This document shows, piece after piece, positions 10,428 to 21,144 of a stretch of 64,000 nucleotides of DNA. The DNA comes from Costus lasius (taxonomy: Eukaryota; Streptophyta; Magnoliopsida; Zingiberales; Costaceae), in assembly GCA_027563935.2 (NCBI GenBank), contig CM050449.1:85157178-85221177 (forward strand), given 5' to 3'. Numbering within the stretch: position 1 is the first letter of the stretch; every line of letters starts with the position of its first letter. The notes under the pieces were generated by a model that did not search any database, had not been told where the DNA came from, and worked only from the letters and a program-made list of their open reading frames with translations. The position numbers and the translations under genes were made by a program.

Positions 10428-13193
10428 CTAGTTTAAGGTCGGTAGCTCGACCATAAGAGTTTTTAGAGTTGCAAATTTGTGGGGTCTGAGAGAGTAAGAA
10501 CTTTCTCTCTTTCGACCCGCTCATCTTCAAAGTAGCGCTTGAGGCGGTGCCCGTTAACCGTGAAACTTCCAGTTCGTTCTGTCCAAATTGTGATGGCACC
10601 ATAAGGTTGAACTTTCTGAACTATAAAAGGACCAAACTATCTCGTGCAAAGCTTTCCTAGGAATAGCCGAAGTCATGAATTAAATAGAAGTACTTTGTCT
10701 CCCTCATGAAATTCCTTCTTTGTAATGAGCTTGTCATGCCAAAACTTTGTGCGTGCTTTGTAGCTCTTGGCATTCTTGGTGGGGGTTGTCAAGGTAAGCT
10801 TCAATGGGTCCAATTCTCTCTGGGGCGTCTCAACATCCTATGTAGCTTTTTCCAAGATATCAATACTGCAGCATGTACCTGAAAGAGAAGGTTTTTTCAA
10901 GGTGTCAGTTAAGTCAAATTGAATAACGTTGCCACAGATGTTCAAAGATAGTTTCTCATTCTTGGCATCCATGACAGCGCCAGCAGTAGCTAGAAATGGT
11001 CTACCCAGAATGATAGGGAGCCTGTCATCCTCATCAATCTCCAAAACAATAAAATCAGCAAGGATAAAGTAATCTTCAACTTTAACAGGAACGTCCTTTA
11101 GAATACCAACTAGGTGACGCACAGATTTGTCTGCAAGCTGTATAGAAATACTAGTTGGTTGCAAATCCCCTAGGTCTAGCCTTTTACAAAGTGATAATGG
11201 CATGAGGCTAACGTTTGCTCCTAAATCGCACAAAGCTCTCTGAAAAGACATCTCCCCAATCTGGCAAGGTATGGAGAAACTGCCTGGGTTTTTAAGCTTC
11301 TGAGGGAGCTTGTTCTGAATGATGGCGCTGCACTCCTCAGTAAGTGCAACGGTCCTTTGATCCTCTAGCTTCCTCTTATGTTGATAAGATGTCTTTCAGG
11401 AATTTTGCATAAGTCGGCATCTGCGAAAGAGCATCAACGAAAAAGATGTTAATATAAAGTTTCTTCAATACTTCTAAAAACTTACGGAACTGCTTGTCTA
11501 ATTTAGCCTTGACAAGCCTCTGTGGGAAAGGAATCAGTGGCTTGTATGCAGGCGGTCCCACGTAGGGCCACTCCTCTTCAGCTGGTTCAGGCGCCACCGG
11601 TGTTACATCTGACTGTGGTACCACAGGTTCGGTAGTCAACTCATATATCCTGTCATCGGTCAGCATCTTTGGGTCTTCAAGTTGCTTGCCGCTCCGAGTG
11701 GAGATTGCATTGCAATGCTCCCTAGGGTTTACCTCTGGCTGGGATGGAAGCTTGCATGGCGCTCTGGAAGACGTGCTAGCTTGCTGGGCTAGCTGACTCT
11801 CTAGCATTTTATTATGTGTCTCCAGGGAGTCCATCCTTATCATCATCATCTTCATCACGTCTGTAAGTCCTTCAAGTTGCTTGCTCAGATTTGAATCATT
11901 ATTGGGCCTTGGCTATGGTGGTGGCGCATTGTAGTTCCTAGCTTGAAATCTTGGCGGTCTGAAATTATTCTGTTGGGGTTGCCTAAAGTTTCCTTGTGGG
12001 GGCTGTGCTTGTTGTGGTGAAACTTGTCCAGGTTGAATTGGTTGAGTTGTTCGGTAAGAGAAATTTGGATGGTTGCACCACCCTGGATTGTAGAAGTTGG
12101 AATAAGGGTTGTTATTAGAGTTGAAGTTTCCAATAGCATTCAGTTGCTCAGAGTTGATCGCAGCCATCTGTCCATCTCCTGCTTGACAATTTGCCCCTGC
12201 ATGACCTACAACTCCACATACCTCACAAGAAATAGAGTTAGTATCCATCGAATTAGCAAACTAAGAATCAAGCTTTCTAGTCAGATTATCCACCTTAGCC
12301 ATAAGTGCAGTCAAAGAGTCAAGGTCATACTAACCTGACTTCTTGGTAGAAGTACCTCTCTCGGATGTCCATTGGTGATGGTTAATCGCCATGTCCTCGA
12401 GAAGGTGCATAGCATCCTCAACTCTCCTATTCATCAAAGCGCCTCCTGCTGCAGCATCCACTGTAAGTCTTGTGTTGTAATCCAAACCACTGTAGAATGT
12501 TTGGATCAAAACCCAAGTCTCAACTCCGTGATGTGGACACATCCTTTGGAGCTCTTTAAACCTCTCCCAAGCTTCGTATAGGGATTCTCCATCTTTTTGC
12601 ATGAAATTTGTTATCTGATTCCGCAATTGAATTGTCTTTGATGGAGGGAAGTACTTGGAGAGAAAGGCTTGAGAAAGCTATACCCATGTTCTTATCAAAG
12701 CAGCAGGTAGCGTGTGCAGCCAAGCTCTCGCTTTGTCCCTCAAAGAGAAGGGAAATAGTCGCAACCTGATAGCATCAGTAGACACACCATTAATTTTCAA
12801 CATATCACAATATTCTAGAAAAATAAAGAGGTGCATGTTGGGGTCCTCAAGAGGAGAACCACCAAACTGGTTTTGTTGCACCATAGAAAGAAGAGTAGGT
12901 TTTATTTCAAAGTTGTTGGCCTCAACAGCGGGCCTAGCAATTCCTAATTGAAAACCATAAGCATAGGGTGCAGAATAATCTTTCAATGTCCTGTTGTTAT
13001 AGTTGTTCCCCATTGGTTGTGGTACTCGGTCATTATTCACATCAAGCTGAATGTGCTCCATCTGATTTTCTCCTTCTGGATGGTTCATGACTTCTTTCTT
13101 CAGAATTTGATTTTGCTTCTTTCTTGTCCTAAAGGTGCGCTCGATTTCTGGATCAATGTCAAAGAATGTACCTGCCTTAGAACTTCTTCGCAT
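10428..13193 (-). pseudogene. Athila gag-protease-integrase(C-terminus), left copy, broken and lacking RT/RNase H/IN core
   Basis: Gag begins at ATG 13193 (MRRSSKAGTFFDIDPEIERT) and includes the conserved gag block (RLRLFPFSLRDKARAWLHTL; FKELQRMCPHHG) and a CX2CX4HX4C knuckle (CEVCGVVGHAGANC). A protease region follows (ALCDLGANVSLMPLSLCKRL ... LGRPFLATAGA), the usual Athila form of the aspartic protease. The frame then runs straight into integrase C-terminal words ([20 protein letters not shown], then a GPF motif) with no RT, RNase H or integrase core between. Shared in-frame TAG codons: 12678-12680, 12330-12332, 12261-12263, 11913-11915, 10838-10840, 10637-10639. A frameshift lies near 11376. 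A TGA near 10654 is specific to this copy. The pol end is TAG at 10428-10430. Confidence 0.88.
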
Positions 13194-13332
13194 AAAACGG
13201 TCAGTCAAAATTATAAAGTTCTAAGACAGCAAGTAAATAAAAAGAAAAAGAAAATAACAATGCAATAAAAAAATCTAACCTAAGGCCTAGTCTACCAATT
13301 CCCGGAAGTATACTAATATCGACCGTTGTTCC

Positions 13333-13353
13333 CCGGCAATGGCGCCAAAAACT
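13333..13353 (-). promoter_or_regulatory. Primer-binding site, tRNA-Asp type (Athila, left copy)
   Basis: On the minus strand it reads TGGCGCCATTGCCGGGG, directly inside the 5' LTR edge (LTR starts at 13354). This matches the 3' end of plant tRNA-Asp except for one base and is the usual Athila primer site. The right copy has lost one base here. Confidence 0.85.
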
Positions 13354-14825
13354 TGACACATTCTGCAAGTGCACGGTTATGTCGAAGTAATATAAAAGAT
13401 ATCGAATCCCACAGGGAACAAGGTTGAGTACCAAAAAATCCGAGTCCTAATAGCTAGGCAAATCGAAATTGGGTTTTGAAAGCAGAAATCGAAAACAAGC
13501 AATCAACGCTACGATGGCAGGGATTAAATACGAGAGAGATATCGGGGCTTTGGTTTTCACCACGATGACTACTTTAATCGCACAAGGCAGATGTCGGTTA
13601 TTTGGATTATTGATTTTGCACAAGGAATCTAACATTAAGGTACAAGGTGCCCTCTCTCGAGCGTACACCCCAGTGTTCGGCTTAAATCAACCTCCTACTC
13701 GCGTGGTGGATCGTTCTAAAACGAACCCAATGGGTTCTATGGCAGATTATAAAACCCTCGAGTGAGACCAAGCACTCTCGTGTCGGGGTCTCACAAGTTT
13801 TACTAAGGGATTCCACCCTTATGATCCTTCTCTCGATATGAATCGTAACGGCTAACACGTGAAAGTAGTCGGCCAAGGTAAGATCACAAAATAAACACTT
13901 CAAAGTAAAATATGCTCACAACACAATCCAAATAACAGAACAAAGATAAAGTTTGCGATTAAATTCATCAACGGGTTTCAACCAAGCACCAAAATAGGGT
14001 TTACGCTACAATCGTCATTGAAACATTCAGAATCTCTCTTTTAATGAAAAGAAAAGTACAAGGACACAAATTTGAGAGGAAGAAGATGATGAACCAAAGG
14101 AATCCTGAAGAAATTGTGATGATCTCGTGTCTCAATCTCCAAAAATCTCCTCGTCGTCGTGTTCTTCCGCCCACACAGATTTGTCCCCTCGATTACTTGA
14201 TAATTATGGCAAGAAAATTAGGGCTTTTATGTCCTGTGCGTTCGCCTCTGAAAGAGCATTCCATAGACACCTTACTTGCCAAATTCAGACTCTAAACAAG
14301 TGAGAAATCAGGGAAAAACCGAGTGAAACTCGGTCTCGCTCGCGACTGGGTTGGGATCACGGGTGAACCCCGCCGGGTTCACCTGCCCGTGATTCTCTCT
14401 GTGAAGTTCTAGGTGAAAGACGCATGATGAACCCCACTGGGTTCACCTGGCCATGCTTCTCACTGTGCAGTTCTCGGCTTACAAGAGATCTGGTGAACCC
14501 AGTGGGGTTCACCTGGCCGTGAAGCTCTCTGGAGTGTTCTGCTGGCTGGTGACTGGGCACCTGGCCATATTTTTTAGGCTAACTCCGTTTTGGCCCAAAT
14601 TTGACGTGTAGCTTCGTTTTCGCATAAGAAATCGTCTCATGGCTTTAGAATCTCCAAAATACGTCGACAAAGGGTGATTTTACCTGAAATTCCACAAAAG
14701 CACCAAAAAGTGAAGATTCCAAAGATATGAAGGAAATAAGCCTATAAAGAGTATAAAAGTGTCAAAATAAGCCCAGATTTATCATGAAATGACCATCAAA
14801 ATTACTACCAAAATGCGAGGTATCA
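13354..14825 (-). repeat. Athila 5' LTR, left copy (1472 bp)
   Basis: Bounded by TGACAC at 13354 and GGTATCA at 14825 (TG...CA ends on both strands). It is followed by GCTTC, the target-site duplication (GCATC on the far side of the element, visible in the right copy at 43680-43684). It contains hairpins at 14362-14383, 14428-14447 and 14492-14513, about 65 bp apart, and the remains of a fourth near 14548. Confidence 0.9.
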
Positions 14826-15613
14826 GCTTCAATTTTAAATTCTTGGGTTTCTCTAAAGTTTGAATTGCTCTCATAAAAGGAACATGGATGCTTCCACCAA
14901 TTTGAGACAAATGTATTACTAGAATATTGATCATCTCGATGCCATGTGTTAAGGTTACTAGAAAAGGATGAGTTTATTCATGGAGAAATCTTTAATTAGC
15001 ATTCAAATGAATAATGGCATAGATATCTGCAAATATCACATGAGACCAAATTCAACTTTTCATATTTCATACAATTATAAATTATATCATGAAATTGAAT
15101 TTTTAGGAAAAATATAATTTTTTTTATTAGGCCGTGATTGTAACCATGGCCATGATTATAAAAAATTTGAAATAAATAAAAAAATCCAATATGATGGGAA
15201 TCAATGAAAAATAACTTGATTTTAAAACTTTATATTTTTAATCTAAAAACACATAAAGGTATAAATTTTAAATACAATGGTCAGGTGTGATTGTAATTAG
15301 TGCCCATGTTAGTAAAAAAAACTTGAGAACATTTTTAAAAAAATCACAGAAAGGCAAAAATCTCATAAAAAGTAAAATTTGAAAAGGAAAATTTTATTTT
15401 GGTTAAATAATTCAGAAAATTAAAGAAGATGAAAATACAAATCACAGGGTGTGATTATAATTACTGCCCGTGATTGCAATTCGAAACCCTAAAAATATAG
15501 AAATCTAAAATATTGAAATAACTAAAAATAACATCTATAATAAGAATTAGAAGAAGCTGCACTAAAAGACATGATATTCTAATAACAACGGTGCCAAAAT
15601 AACTGCTTGACAC
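14826..15613 (-). mobile_element. Older Athila-like remnant, minus strand (gag/leader part), left copy
   Basis: Right-hand flank of the Athila insertion. On the minus strand 14826-14960 shows gag-like words, and the left flank in the right copy (42838-43684) carries the adjoining gag coiled-coil and acidic part, so both are one element split by the insertion. Bases 15130-15480 have CATGGCC/GTGATT inverted repeats like those in other LTRs here. A decayed primer-site remnant (GGTGCCAAAAT) lies near 15596-15606. Confidence 0.6.
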
Positions 15614-15875
15614 ATGTGTCACAAGTTCATGGACGTATCGAAGTAATGAAAATATCGTTCCTACATTGAATCTAGAATTAAGTGCTAAATAGATCGTAGT
15701 TATGTAATTTTGACGAATTAATTAAATTGCAAACAATGGTTAGAGCACAGAATAATAAACTATCAAATATGAGAGAGGTTTGGGCAATGGGGTTTCACTA
15801 CTTTAAGTTTCATAAGTAAACTATATCAACATCAATCAATTATTTAATTTTGTCTAAAGGAAATCTATTTTAGTT
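15614..15875 (-). repeat. Truncated old Athila-like LTR, left copy
   Basis: Starts TGACACATGTGTCAC after a decayed primer-site word. The order of features (short head, a GTATCGAAGTAATG word, then GGGTTTCACTACTTTAA) parallels the intact Athila LTRs (GTCGAAGTAATATAAA and TTTTCACCAC). It breaks off where copia LTR sequence begins. Confidence 0.55.
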
Positions 15876-16410
15876 GTCCCTTATCGACTATGACACTTGA
15901 CTAGGGACATAACTTAGAGACCAGATAGAATCTATCTCCAAGGATATTATCATCCAAATATATAAAGATGCAAATGTAAATATAAGCACAATAATGACAA
16001 TGCCATAATATATATCAAACAAAGGTAGTAAAAGCATGGACCAACAACTGGTCCTAGGGCATAAATACTAAAAATCTCTCACTTGCACTTGGACTTAGTT
16101 GTTGAGAAACCTTAACGTCATGTCTCTAGTATGACCATCATACTTCTGCTATGCTAAAGCATTAGTTAGTGGGCCTATCAGATTGTTATCTATGTTGACT
16201 CTACATATCTTGACATCACCTTTATCATTGATCTCCTGGATTAAATGGAATCGCCTGAGTATGTGTTTGGAATTATGATGAGACCTTGGTTCCTTTGCCT
16301 ATCCAATAGCTCTATTGTTATCACAATAGAGTTCAATTGGATCTACAATACTTGGAACCACTTGAAGTTCATAAATGCACTTCCATATCCAAACCACTTC
16401 TTTGGCTGCC
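15876..16410 (-). pseudogene. 3' part of decayed copia element: RNase H end and LTR start (left copy)
   Basis: On the minus strand from 16410 the sequence encodes AAKEVVWIWK, ELYCDNN, AKEPRSHHNSKHILRRFHLI and a final MTLRFLNN, matching the RNase H end of the intact copia, with stops. An LTR start at about 16074 (TTTTAGTATTTATGCCCTAGG) is an old relative of the intact family's TGTTGGTGTATATGCCCTAGG. The element is cut at 16410 by the next insertion; its other part begins at 26297. Confidence 0.85.
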
Positions 16411-18310
16411 TGATGACACCAAAATTCATAGTATATTTTGTGTCATTTCATGTGTCTTTTTGTGTCATATTTATACTCTTTTGCTTGTTTTTAAGCCTTA
16501 TTTGTCAAATATTGTGGGATCTACACCATTTTTTATTTTTGATAATTTTTAGGTTAAAAGTGCTATATTTTGATGGATTTTGAAAGATTTGAGCACACCA
16601 ATGGATTCCGAATGTCGAAACAAAGCTACCCATCAATTTTCATCAAATTTGGAGCCCATTTGCAAAAATACGGCACTACCGTATTTTCTGGACAATCTCT
16701 CACGGTACCGTATTTCTCAGCAGACGTTTTGGGCAAAATACGGCACTGCCGTATGAAACGTCATGGTACTATAATTTTTAGCATTTTCAAACAGAATGTT
16801 TCAGCAGGAATACGGTACTACCGTAATTTTGAGCGCAACTCTCACGGTACCGTATTTTCCGCCCAGAATTCACAGAAGAAAATATGGCACTACCATATTT
16901 TTGGGAGAAATTTTCACGGTGCCATATTTCCAAATAATTCTCTATAGAACTCCAGAGGCAAAAAATATGGCACTACCTTATTTTGTGGTAAAACTTTCAC
17001 GGTGCCGTATTGGTGGAGGATTTTCGCGAGTTTTTCGGGTCCGATTCTTGCATAGGACATAACTTTTGATCCAGAAGTCCAAATTGAGATCCAAAATAAG
17101 TGTCGGACTCGTCTTTAAAAGGAGAAGACGCACGAAGTAGAAGAAAAAACGTTTATCCAGTATTGAGAGAGAAAGTGATAGAATGGCGCTTAGGGTTGGG
17201 CTTCACGCCGAGAGGCATGGAGACCACCTCTCGCCATGATATTTACTTTGAAGCTTGTCCTGGAGCAAAGGAGGATGCCACAGAAGTTTCAAAGCGTTTG
17301 GAGTCCGATCGGAGGAGAAATCATCAGAACAGTGGTGATAACACTGTTCACACGCGAAATTACGGGTTGTAATTCAATTACAACCCTGTTTTGTAACTTT
17401 TCTTCCTCCCTTCTTAGATTTTTGACCTTTGAACTATGATTTATTGTAATCTTTCCTTCATGCTAGCTTAGATTTTTTATGGGACATGGGGTGTAATCCC
17501 CTTGGTTTCTTAATGACTAGAAAACATCAATTTTTGTCATGATAATTTTATTTATGATAATTTTACTTTTGTGATTGATTGTTCTTTGATTCTCCTTAGT
17601 TTTATAAATACCAGCATGTTTTAGAATTTTGCGAAATAGACTGAGAGGTTGATTGTTTGAAATTCAGAACCCTAGAAATCATTGAGTTTAGAACTTATTG
17701 TAAGAGAATAGGTTTGTTCTTCGAATTCTGATTTTTAGTGAATTTATTGCCATGTTAATAATTTGAATCTAGGGTTGAGTTATTGTGTTAGACTTGATTT
17801 GATCTTGCACGAGAGTGAGGATCGAGTCATCGGAAAACCATAAGTAAAACCTGTGTTGAGTTTCAGGATGCACGAGAGTGATCCTTGAGATTCCACTTGA
17901 GATTATTGACTTAGAACTCGGGTGCACGAGAGTGATCCTTGAGTTCTTTGTTCAATAATTTACTTATTTTCAGCATTGGATAGATCTTGCACGAGAGTGA
18001 GGATTGGTCCTTTGTATGATTGTCTGCGCGAGAGCGAGATGATCCTTTTATGAAGTAAATTAGGTCTTCATCATAATGAAATTAGATTGACAGCCTTTAT
18101 TTCTTTCTAGTCATTACAATCAAGGTGGATGAAACCCTAGTCCCATGTTTATCTCTCTTATTTATCTTTTCACCCTTTATATTGCTTACTTGCATTAAAA
18201 TCGGTCGCTTAGCTAGTGAGAATACAATTATTTGGTACTTAACAATAAGGTCTCTGTGGTTCGATATCTATTTTATTACTTCGAGTATCCGTGCACTTGC
18301 GGACACAACA
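16411..18310 (+). repeat. 5' LTR of the non-autonomous Athila-like element (1900 bp)
   Basis: Starts TGATGACACC and ends GGACACAACA. It contains a hairpin array from 16667 to about 17015 that alternates ATACGGCACTACCGTAT and CACGGTACCGTAT types. Further in, CACGAGAGTG-type words lie at 17808, 17871, 17925, 17990 and 18027. It differs from the 3' LTR at a few percent of sites by eye, so it is older than the copia insertion. Confidence 0.92.
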
Positions 18311-18577
18311 AGTTTTTGGCGCCGTTGACGGGGACCTTAGTTTTGTTAATATCAAAATAGTTGTTAGTATTACTAGACTAAGTTTTATTTATTTTAGATT
18401 TAACTTTGTTTTTTGTTTTTGCAGGTTTTGGATTTTCATAGTTGTGACAGAACTGTGGATTCTTAAATTTGTGAATTGCTTGTGTTTTATTCTTTTTAAA
18501 TTTTTTAGATATTCTGAAAAAAAAAATCTTATTGATTGGTGTTGGATAATCTTTCTGTTATTGATAGATTTGAAAAT
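18311..18577 (+). other. Leader of the non-autonomous element
   Basis: Primer site plus about 240 bp of T-rich leader. The frame of the downstream protein is open from 18536, but the first ATG in frame is 18578. The N-terminal half of gag, present in the minus-strand Athila, is missing. Confidence 0.6.
18317..18334 (+). promoter_or_regulatory. Primer-binding site, tRNA-Asp type
   Basis: TGGCGCCGTTGACGGGGA just inside the 5' LTR. It matches the tRNA-Asp 3' end with one change (A for C), the same primer type as the minus-strand Athila element. Confidence 0.85.
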
Positions 18578-19906
18578 ATGTCTTTTAATCACAACTCCTG
18601 GGCAACTGAAAGAGGTGACGTATACATGCCACGAAGTAAGTCTCTTGTAGATACGTTTAACTCTTTTATGCATTCTTCTAGGACATCTTATTCTCCTGTT
18701 AGATGTGAAATTTATGGATATTTTGATCATTGTTCCTCTAATTGTCTATTTTTAAATTCCAATTCACCATGGTATCAAGATAATCAATATGATTCTGGAT
18801 CTTTTTATGATGATTGCTCAAACTATACTTCTGAACCATGCTTTGAGAAAACTGAAAAATCTAGCCTAGAGATTATGTTTGAAAAGTTCATGAAACAAGA
18901 TGTAAGTGAGACCCTCAAACAAATCAATTCTAAGTTGGATGACATGGTTGCACACAATGAAATTTTAGAAACCCAATTAGCACAACAAGCATGTTTATTT
19001 GAGTTTGATTTGGAAGCTGAAACGATTGATTCCCCCACTAATTATGATTGTTTTGAGATTGAGCCTTATGTGGACATTAATACATCTCACTCTGATTTTG
19101 ATAATTCTGAAATTGATTCCTTTGATAATGTATTATTGGAAAAAGTTGAGGAAATTGAAATTGAAAAACCCTCTTTTGATGAAATTGATGCTTTTGATGA
19201 TATATCATTTATGGTTAAATCTGATGAGTTTGAAAATTGTGATATTCATGTACCTCAATTTGATTTTGATGATATTGTTGAAATTAATGATAAATCTTTT
19301 GTGGCTAACTCTGGTTCTATTAATTCTTTTGCTAACATTGATATATCTCATGATTCTTCATATGATTCTGATTTTGACTCTTCTGATGATGAATTATTTG
19401 TGGGGAGGCATGAGGAAATTGATTTTAAAGAGTCTCATCTTGATTTTGTTGATAATTTTGATATTGAAAAATTGTTTGATGATGAACATGAGGAAATTGA
19501 AAAAGATTTGAATGTTATAAACACTGATGAATCTCACTCTGATGTTTTGCCCTTATCTTTTGTTGAATCTTTTGATGAATTTGAAAAATTGATTTTTATT
19601 GAGGAATCTAAGGTAGAACAGAAAGACTATTATTATGATGATCCAATGCTTGAATATTTTGATAAAAGTCCTATTGTGATTGAAGATTTAAAATTGAAGA
19701 AAGGACTTATGATTTTGCTTATTGATAAACATAGAAAGATCATTGAGAATTTTGATTTTGATTTCTACATGTTTAAGAAAGCCACTTTGATTGTGATTCA
19801 TATGCAATTCTGGATTTTTGGATTAGTGGCTAAACTTTTCGGACAACGGAAAAGGAAAAAATTACATGCTATATACTTTGGTACTGATTCACCTGCTTCA
19901 CCATGA
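18578..19906 (+). CDS. Gag-C-terminus/acidic-tail protein of the non-autonomous Athila-like element (442 aa)
   Basis: ATG 18578 gives MSFNHNSWATERG, which aligns with the middle of the other Athila gag (INHHQWTSERG). Next comes a zinc-knuckle relic CEIYGYFDHCSSNC in which the second Cys is Tyr, then a coiled-coil block (KQINSKLDDMVAHNEILETQ, LAQQA) shared with other Athila gags. From about residue 140 to 400 the protein is very rich in Asp, Glu, Phe and Ser (words such as DFDNSEIDSFDN). The C-terminus is more hydrophobic and basic (FWIFGLVAKLFGQRKRKK). There are no enzyme motifs. The frame is fully open although the element is not young, which could mean function in trans-mobilisation or chance in low-complexity sequence. 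The true start is uncertain because the gag N-terminus is absent. Confidence 0.65.
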   Translation: MSFNHNSWATERGDVYMPRSKSLVDTFNSFMHSSRTSYSPVRCEIYGYFDHCSSNCLFLNSNSPWYQDNQYDSGSFYDDCSNYTSEPCFEKTEKSSLEIMFEKFMKQDVSETLKQINSKLDDMVAHNEILETQLAQQACLFEFDLEAETIDSPTNYDCFEIEPYVDINTSHSDFDNSEIDSFDNVLLEKVEEIEIEKPSFDEIDAFDDISFMVKSDEFENCDIHVPQFDFDDIVEINDKSFVANSGSINSFANIDISHDSSYDSDFDSSDDELFVGRHEEIDFKESHLDFVDNFDIEKLFDDEHEEIEKDLNVINTDESHSDVLPLSFVESFDEFEKLIFIEESKVEQKDYYYDDPMLEYFDKSPIVIEDLKLKKGLMILLIDKHRKIIENFDFDFYMFKKATLIVIHMQFWIFGLVAKLFGQRKRKKLHAIYFGTDSPASP

Positions 19907-19943
19907 TTTTTGATTTTTGGTCAAGCTAATGACCTAAAAGATT

Positions 19944-19968
19944 AGCGCTTCTTGGGAGGCAACCCAAG
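19944..19968 (+). promoter_or_regulatory. Conserved pol-end stem-loop
   Basis: AGCGCTT followed by CTTGGGAGGCAACCCAAG (19951-19968): a 6-bp stem CTTGGG/CCCAAG with a 6-nt loop. The same sequence follows pol in the minus-strand Athila (10406-10423 and its right copy). A decayed relative lies near 35160-35190. Function unknown. Confidence 0.6.
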
Positions 19969-20041
19969 CACTCTATCTTAGCTTAGTTTCTTTTATCTTA
20001 GTTTATTTTTAGAATTAATTTTTCTGTTATTTTTATAAATA

Positions 20042-20078
<37 letters not shown>

Positions 20079-21144
20079 TAATCTGCATTCTTCTTCCTGC
20101 AGTTTGCTTATTGAGTAGGTGTTTTCTAGCTGCGATTTTAAGAAACTACGTTGGAAAAAATTTTAATCTTTGGCACCATCACAAAGTACTCATCTTTGTC
20201 TATTATTTGGATATTTTTGCTGAATTTTAAAGTCCATGGATTATTCTGAAATGCATAGCATCTTTTCGATTCTGATTAATTTCTGCAGCAAATTTTTCTG
20301 ACTGTTCTGACTAGCACTTTTGCCGCAGCTTTTTAAGATGTTTCGATGACTTGAAAACCTGATTTTTCACATGGAATATGAAGTTCGTGTGTATCTCGTG
20401 GATGAGTTGTTTTCGTGATTTTATTTTCTGATCATTTTAGGACACATAGCAACTTTTCGAATCTGATTAATTTTTGTGTAGTTTTTACAGTTTTGCAGTT
20501 TTTTAATCTAAGTAGTCTTCTTTCAGTTGATGCCCTAAATTCCTAACACTATTTTTGGTCTAAGCCTTATATATCTTTGGTTAGAGCTTGCTATATAGTT
20601 TTGTGAGTATTGTTTACACTCTCTTGTATTCATGATTTTTCATATGGTTGCATCTTTGATTTGTTGTCACTTTACACCCTTTGCATTGTTTGAGCCTTAT
20701 GTGATTATATGGACCAATCATGTCACACTTTTGACTATGATTATATGAGTTTTCATGCTTCACACCTTTTGCATTGATTTTGACATATTTTGAGGTTTAA
20801 AAATTTTTATGACTTGAATCCATGAGATAAGAGATGTGTAGATTAAACATTGATTATGAAAGTTCATGCTAATGCCTGTAAATGAAGATATACCTATTAT
20901 GTTGAATTTATTTCTTCAATATATATCTACTTGTTGAAATTATTCATTGATTAATGCATATGTTTTGGGTAGGTATGTTATTTGATGAATGCAATCTAAG
21001 AGTGAAACATCTTTCTTGAATAAAATGAGCATATGAGTGTAATTTTTGAATTGATGTCATTTGATTAGCCTAGTTGATGTTTAGTTTATCTTACTATTTG
21101 TTGGGAAGAAAGAATCCAAGATCCACAAAAAGCGTGAGAGACTC
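19969..21144 (+). other. Non-coding interior of the non-autonomous element
   Basis: AT-rich sequence where other Athila elements have the env-like frame. No open frame of note and no recognisable domain is seen. It holds the AAT microsatellite and otherwise unremarkable T-rich sequence. Confidence 0.6.
20041..20080. repeat. (AAT)n microsatellite
   Basis: About twelve AAT/ATA units in the non-coding interior of the element. Confidence 0.9.

Larger units (their letters stand above)
6764..14825 (-). mobile_element. Athila-type Ty3/gypsy element, minus strand, left copy (left LTR incomplete in window)
   Basis: Reading on the minus strand: 5' LTR 14825-13354, tRNA-Asp primer site, gag-protease-integrase C-terminus (13193-10428), hairpin spacer, env-like frame (9843-8353), 3' untranslated region with paired stem-loops, then the 3' LTR, whose remainder is 7136-6764 because the copia element sits inside it. 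Reverse transcriptase, RNase H and the integrase catalytic core are absent, so the element could only have moved with enzymes supplied in trans. The right copy is 43685-62111. Confidence 0.9.
1..16714. repeat. Left copy of a ~47-kb segmental duplication
   Basis: This stretch matches 46972-64000 nearly base for base. The offset is 46,971 bp from the window start to 10365, 47,288 bp from 10366 to about 13340, then 47,287 and 47,286 bp. The same nested transposons, target-site duplications and decayed flanks occur in both copies, so this is duplication of a composite locus and not independent insertion. Comparing 862-1740 with 47833-48711 by eye gives about seven differences in 879 bp, roughly 0.8%. 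Both copies are cut by the window ends. Confidence 0.95.

Noticed and set aside
16667..17015. CRISPR-like array of short repeats
   Set aside because: Repeats are unequal, palindromic and lie in an LTR bounded by a target-site duplication in a plant genome; no spacers or cas genes.
18999..19511. 170-codon Leu/Ile-rich plus-strand frame, membrane-like
   Set aside because: It is the alternative frame of the acidic gag-like protein; GAT/GAA-rich codons read one base over give hydrophobic residues.
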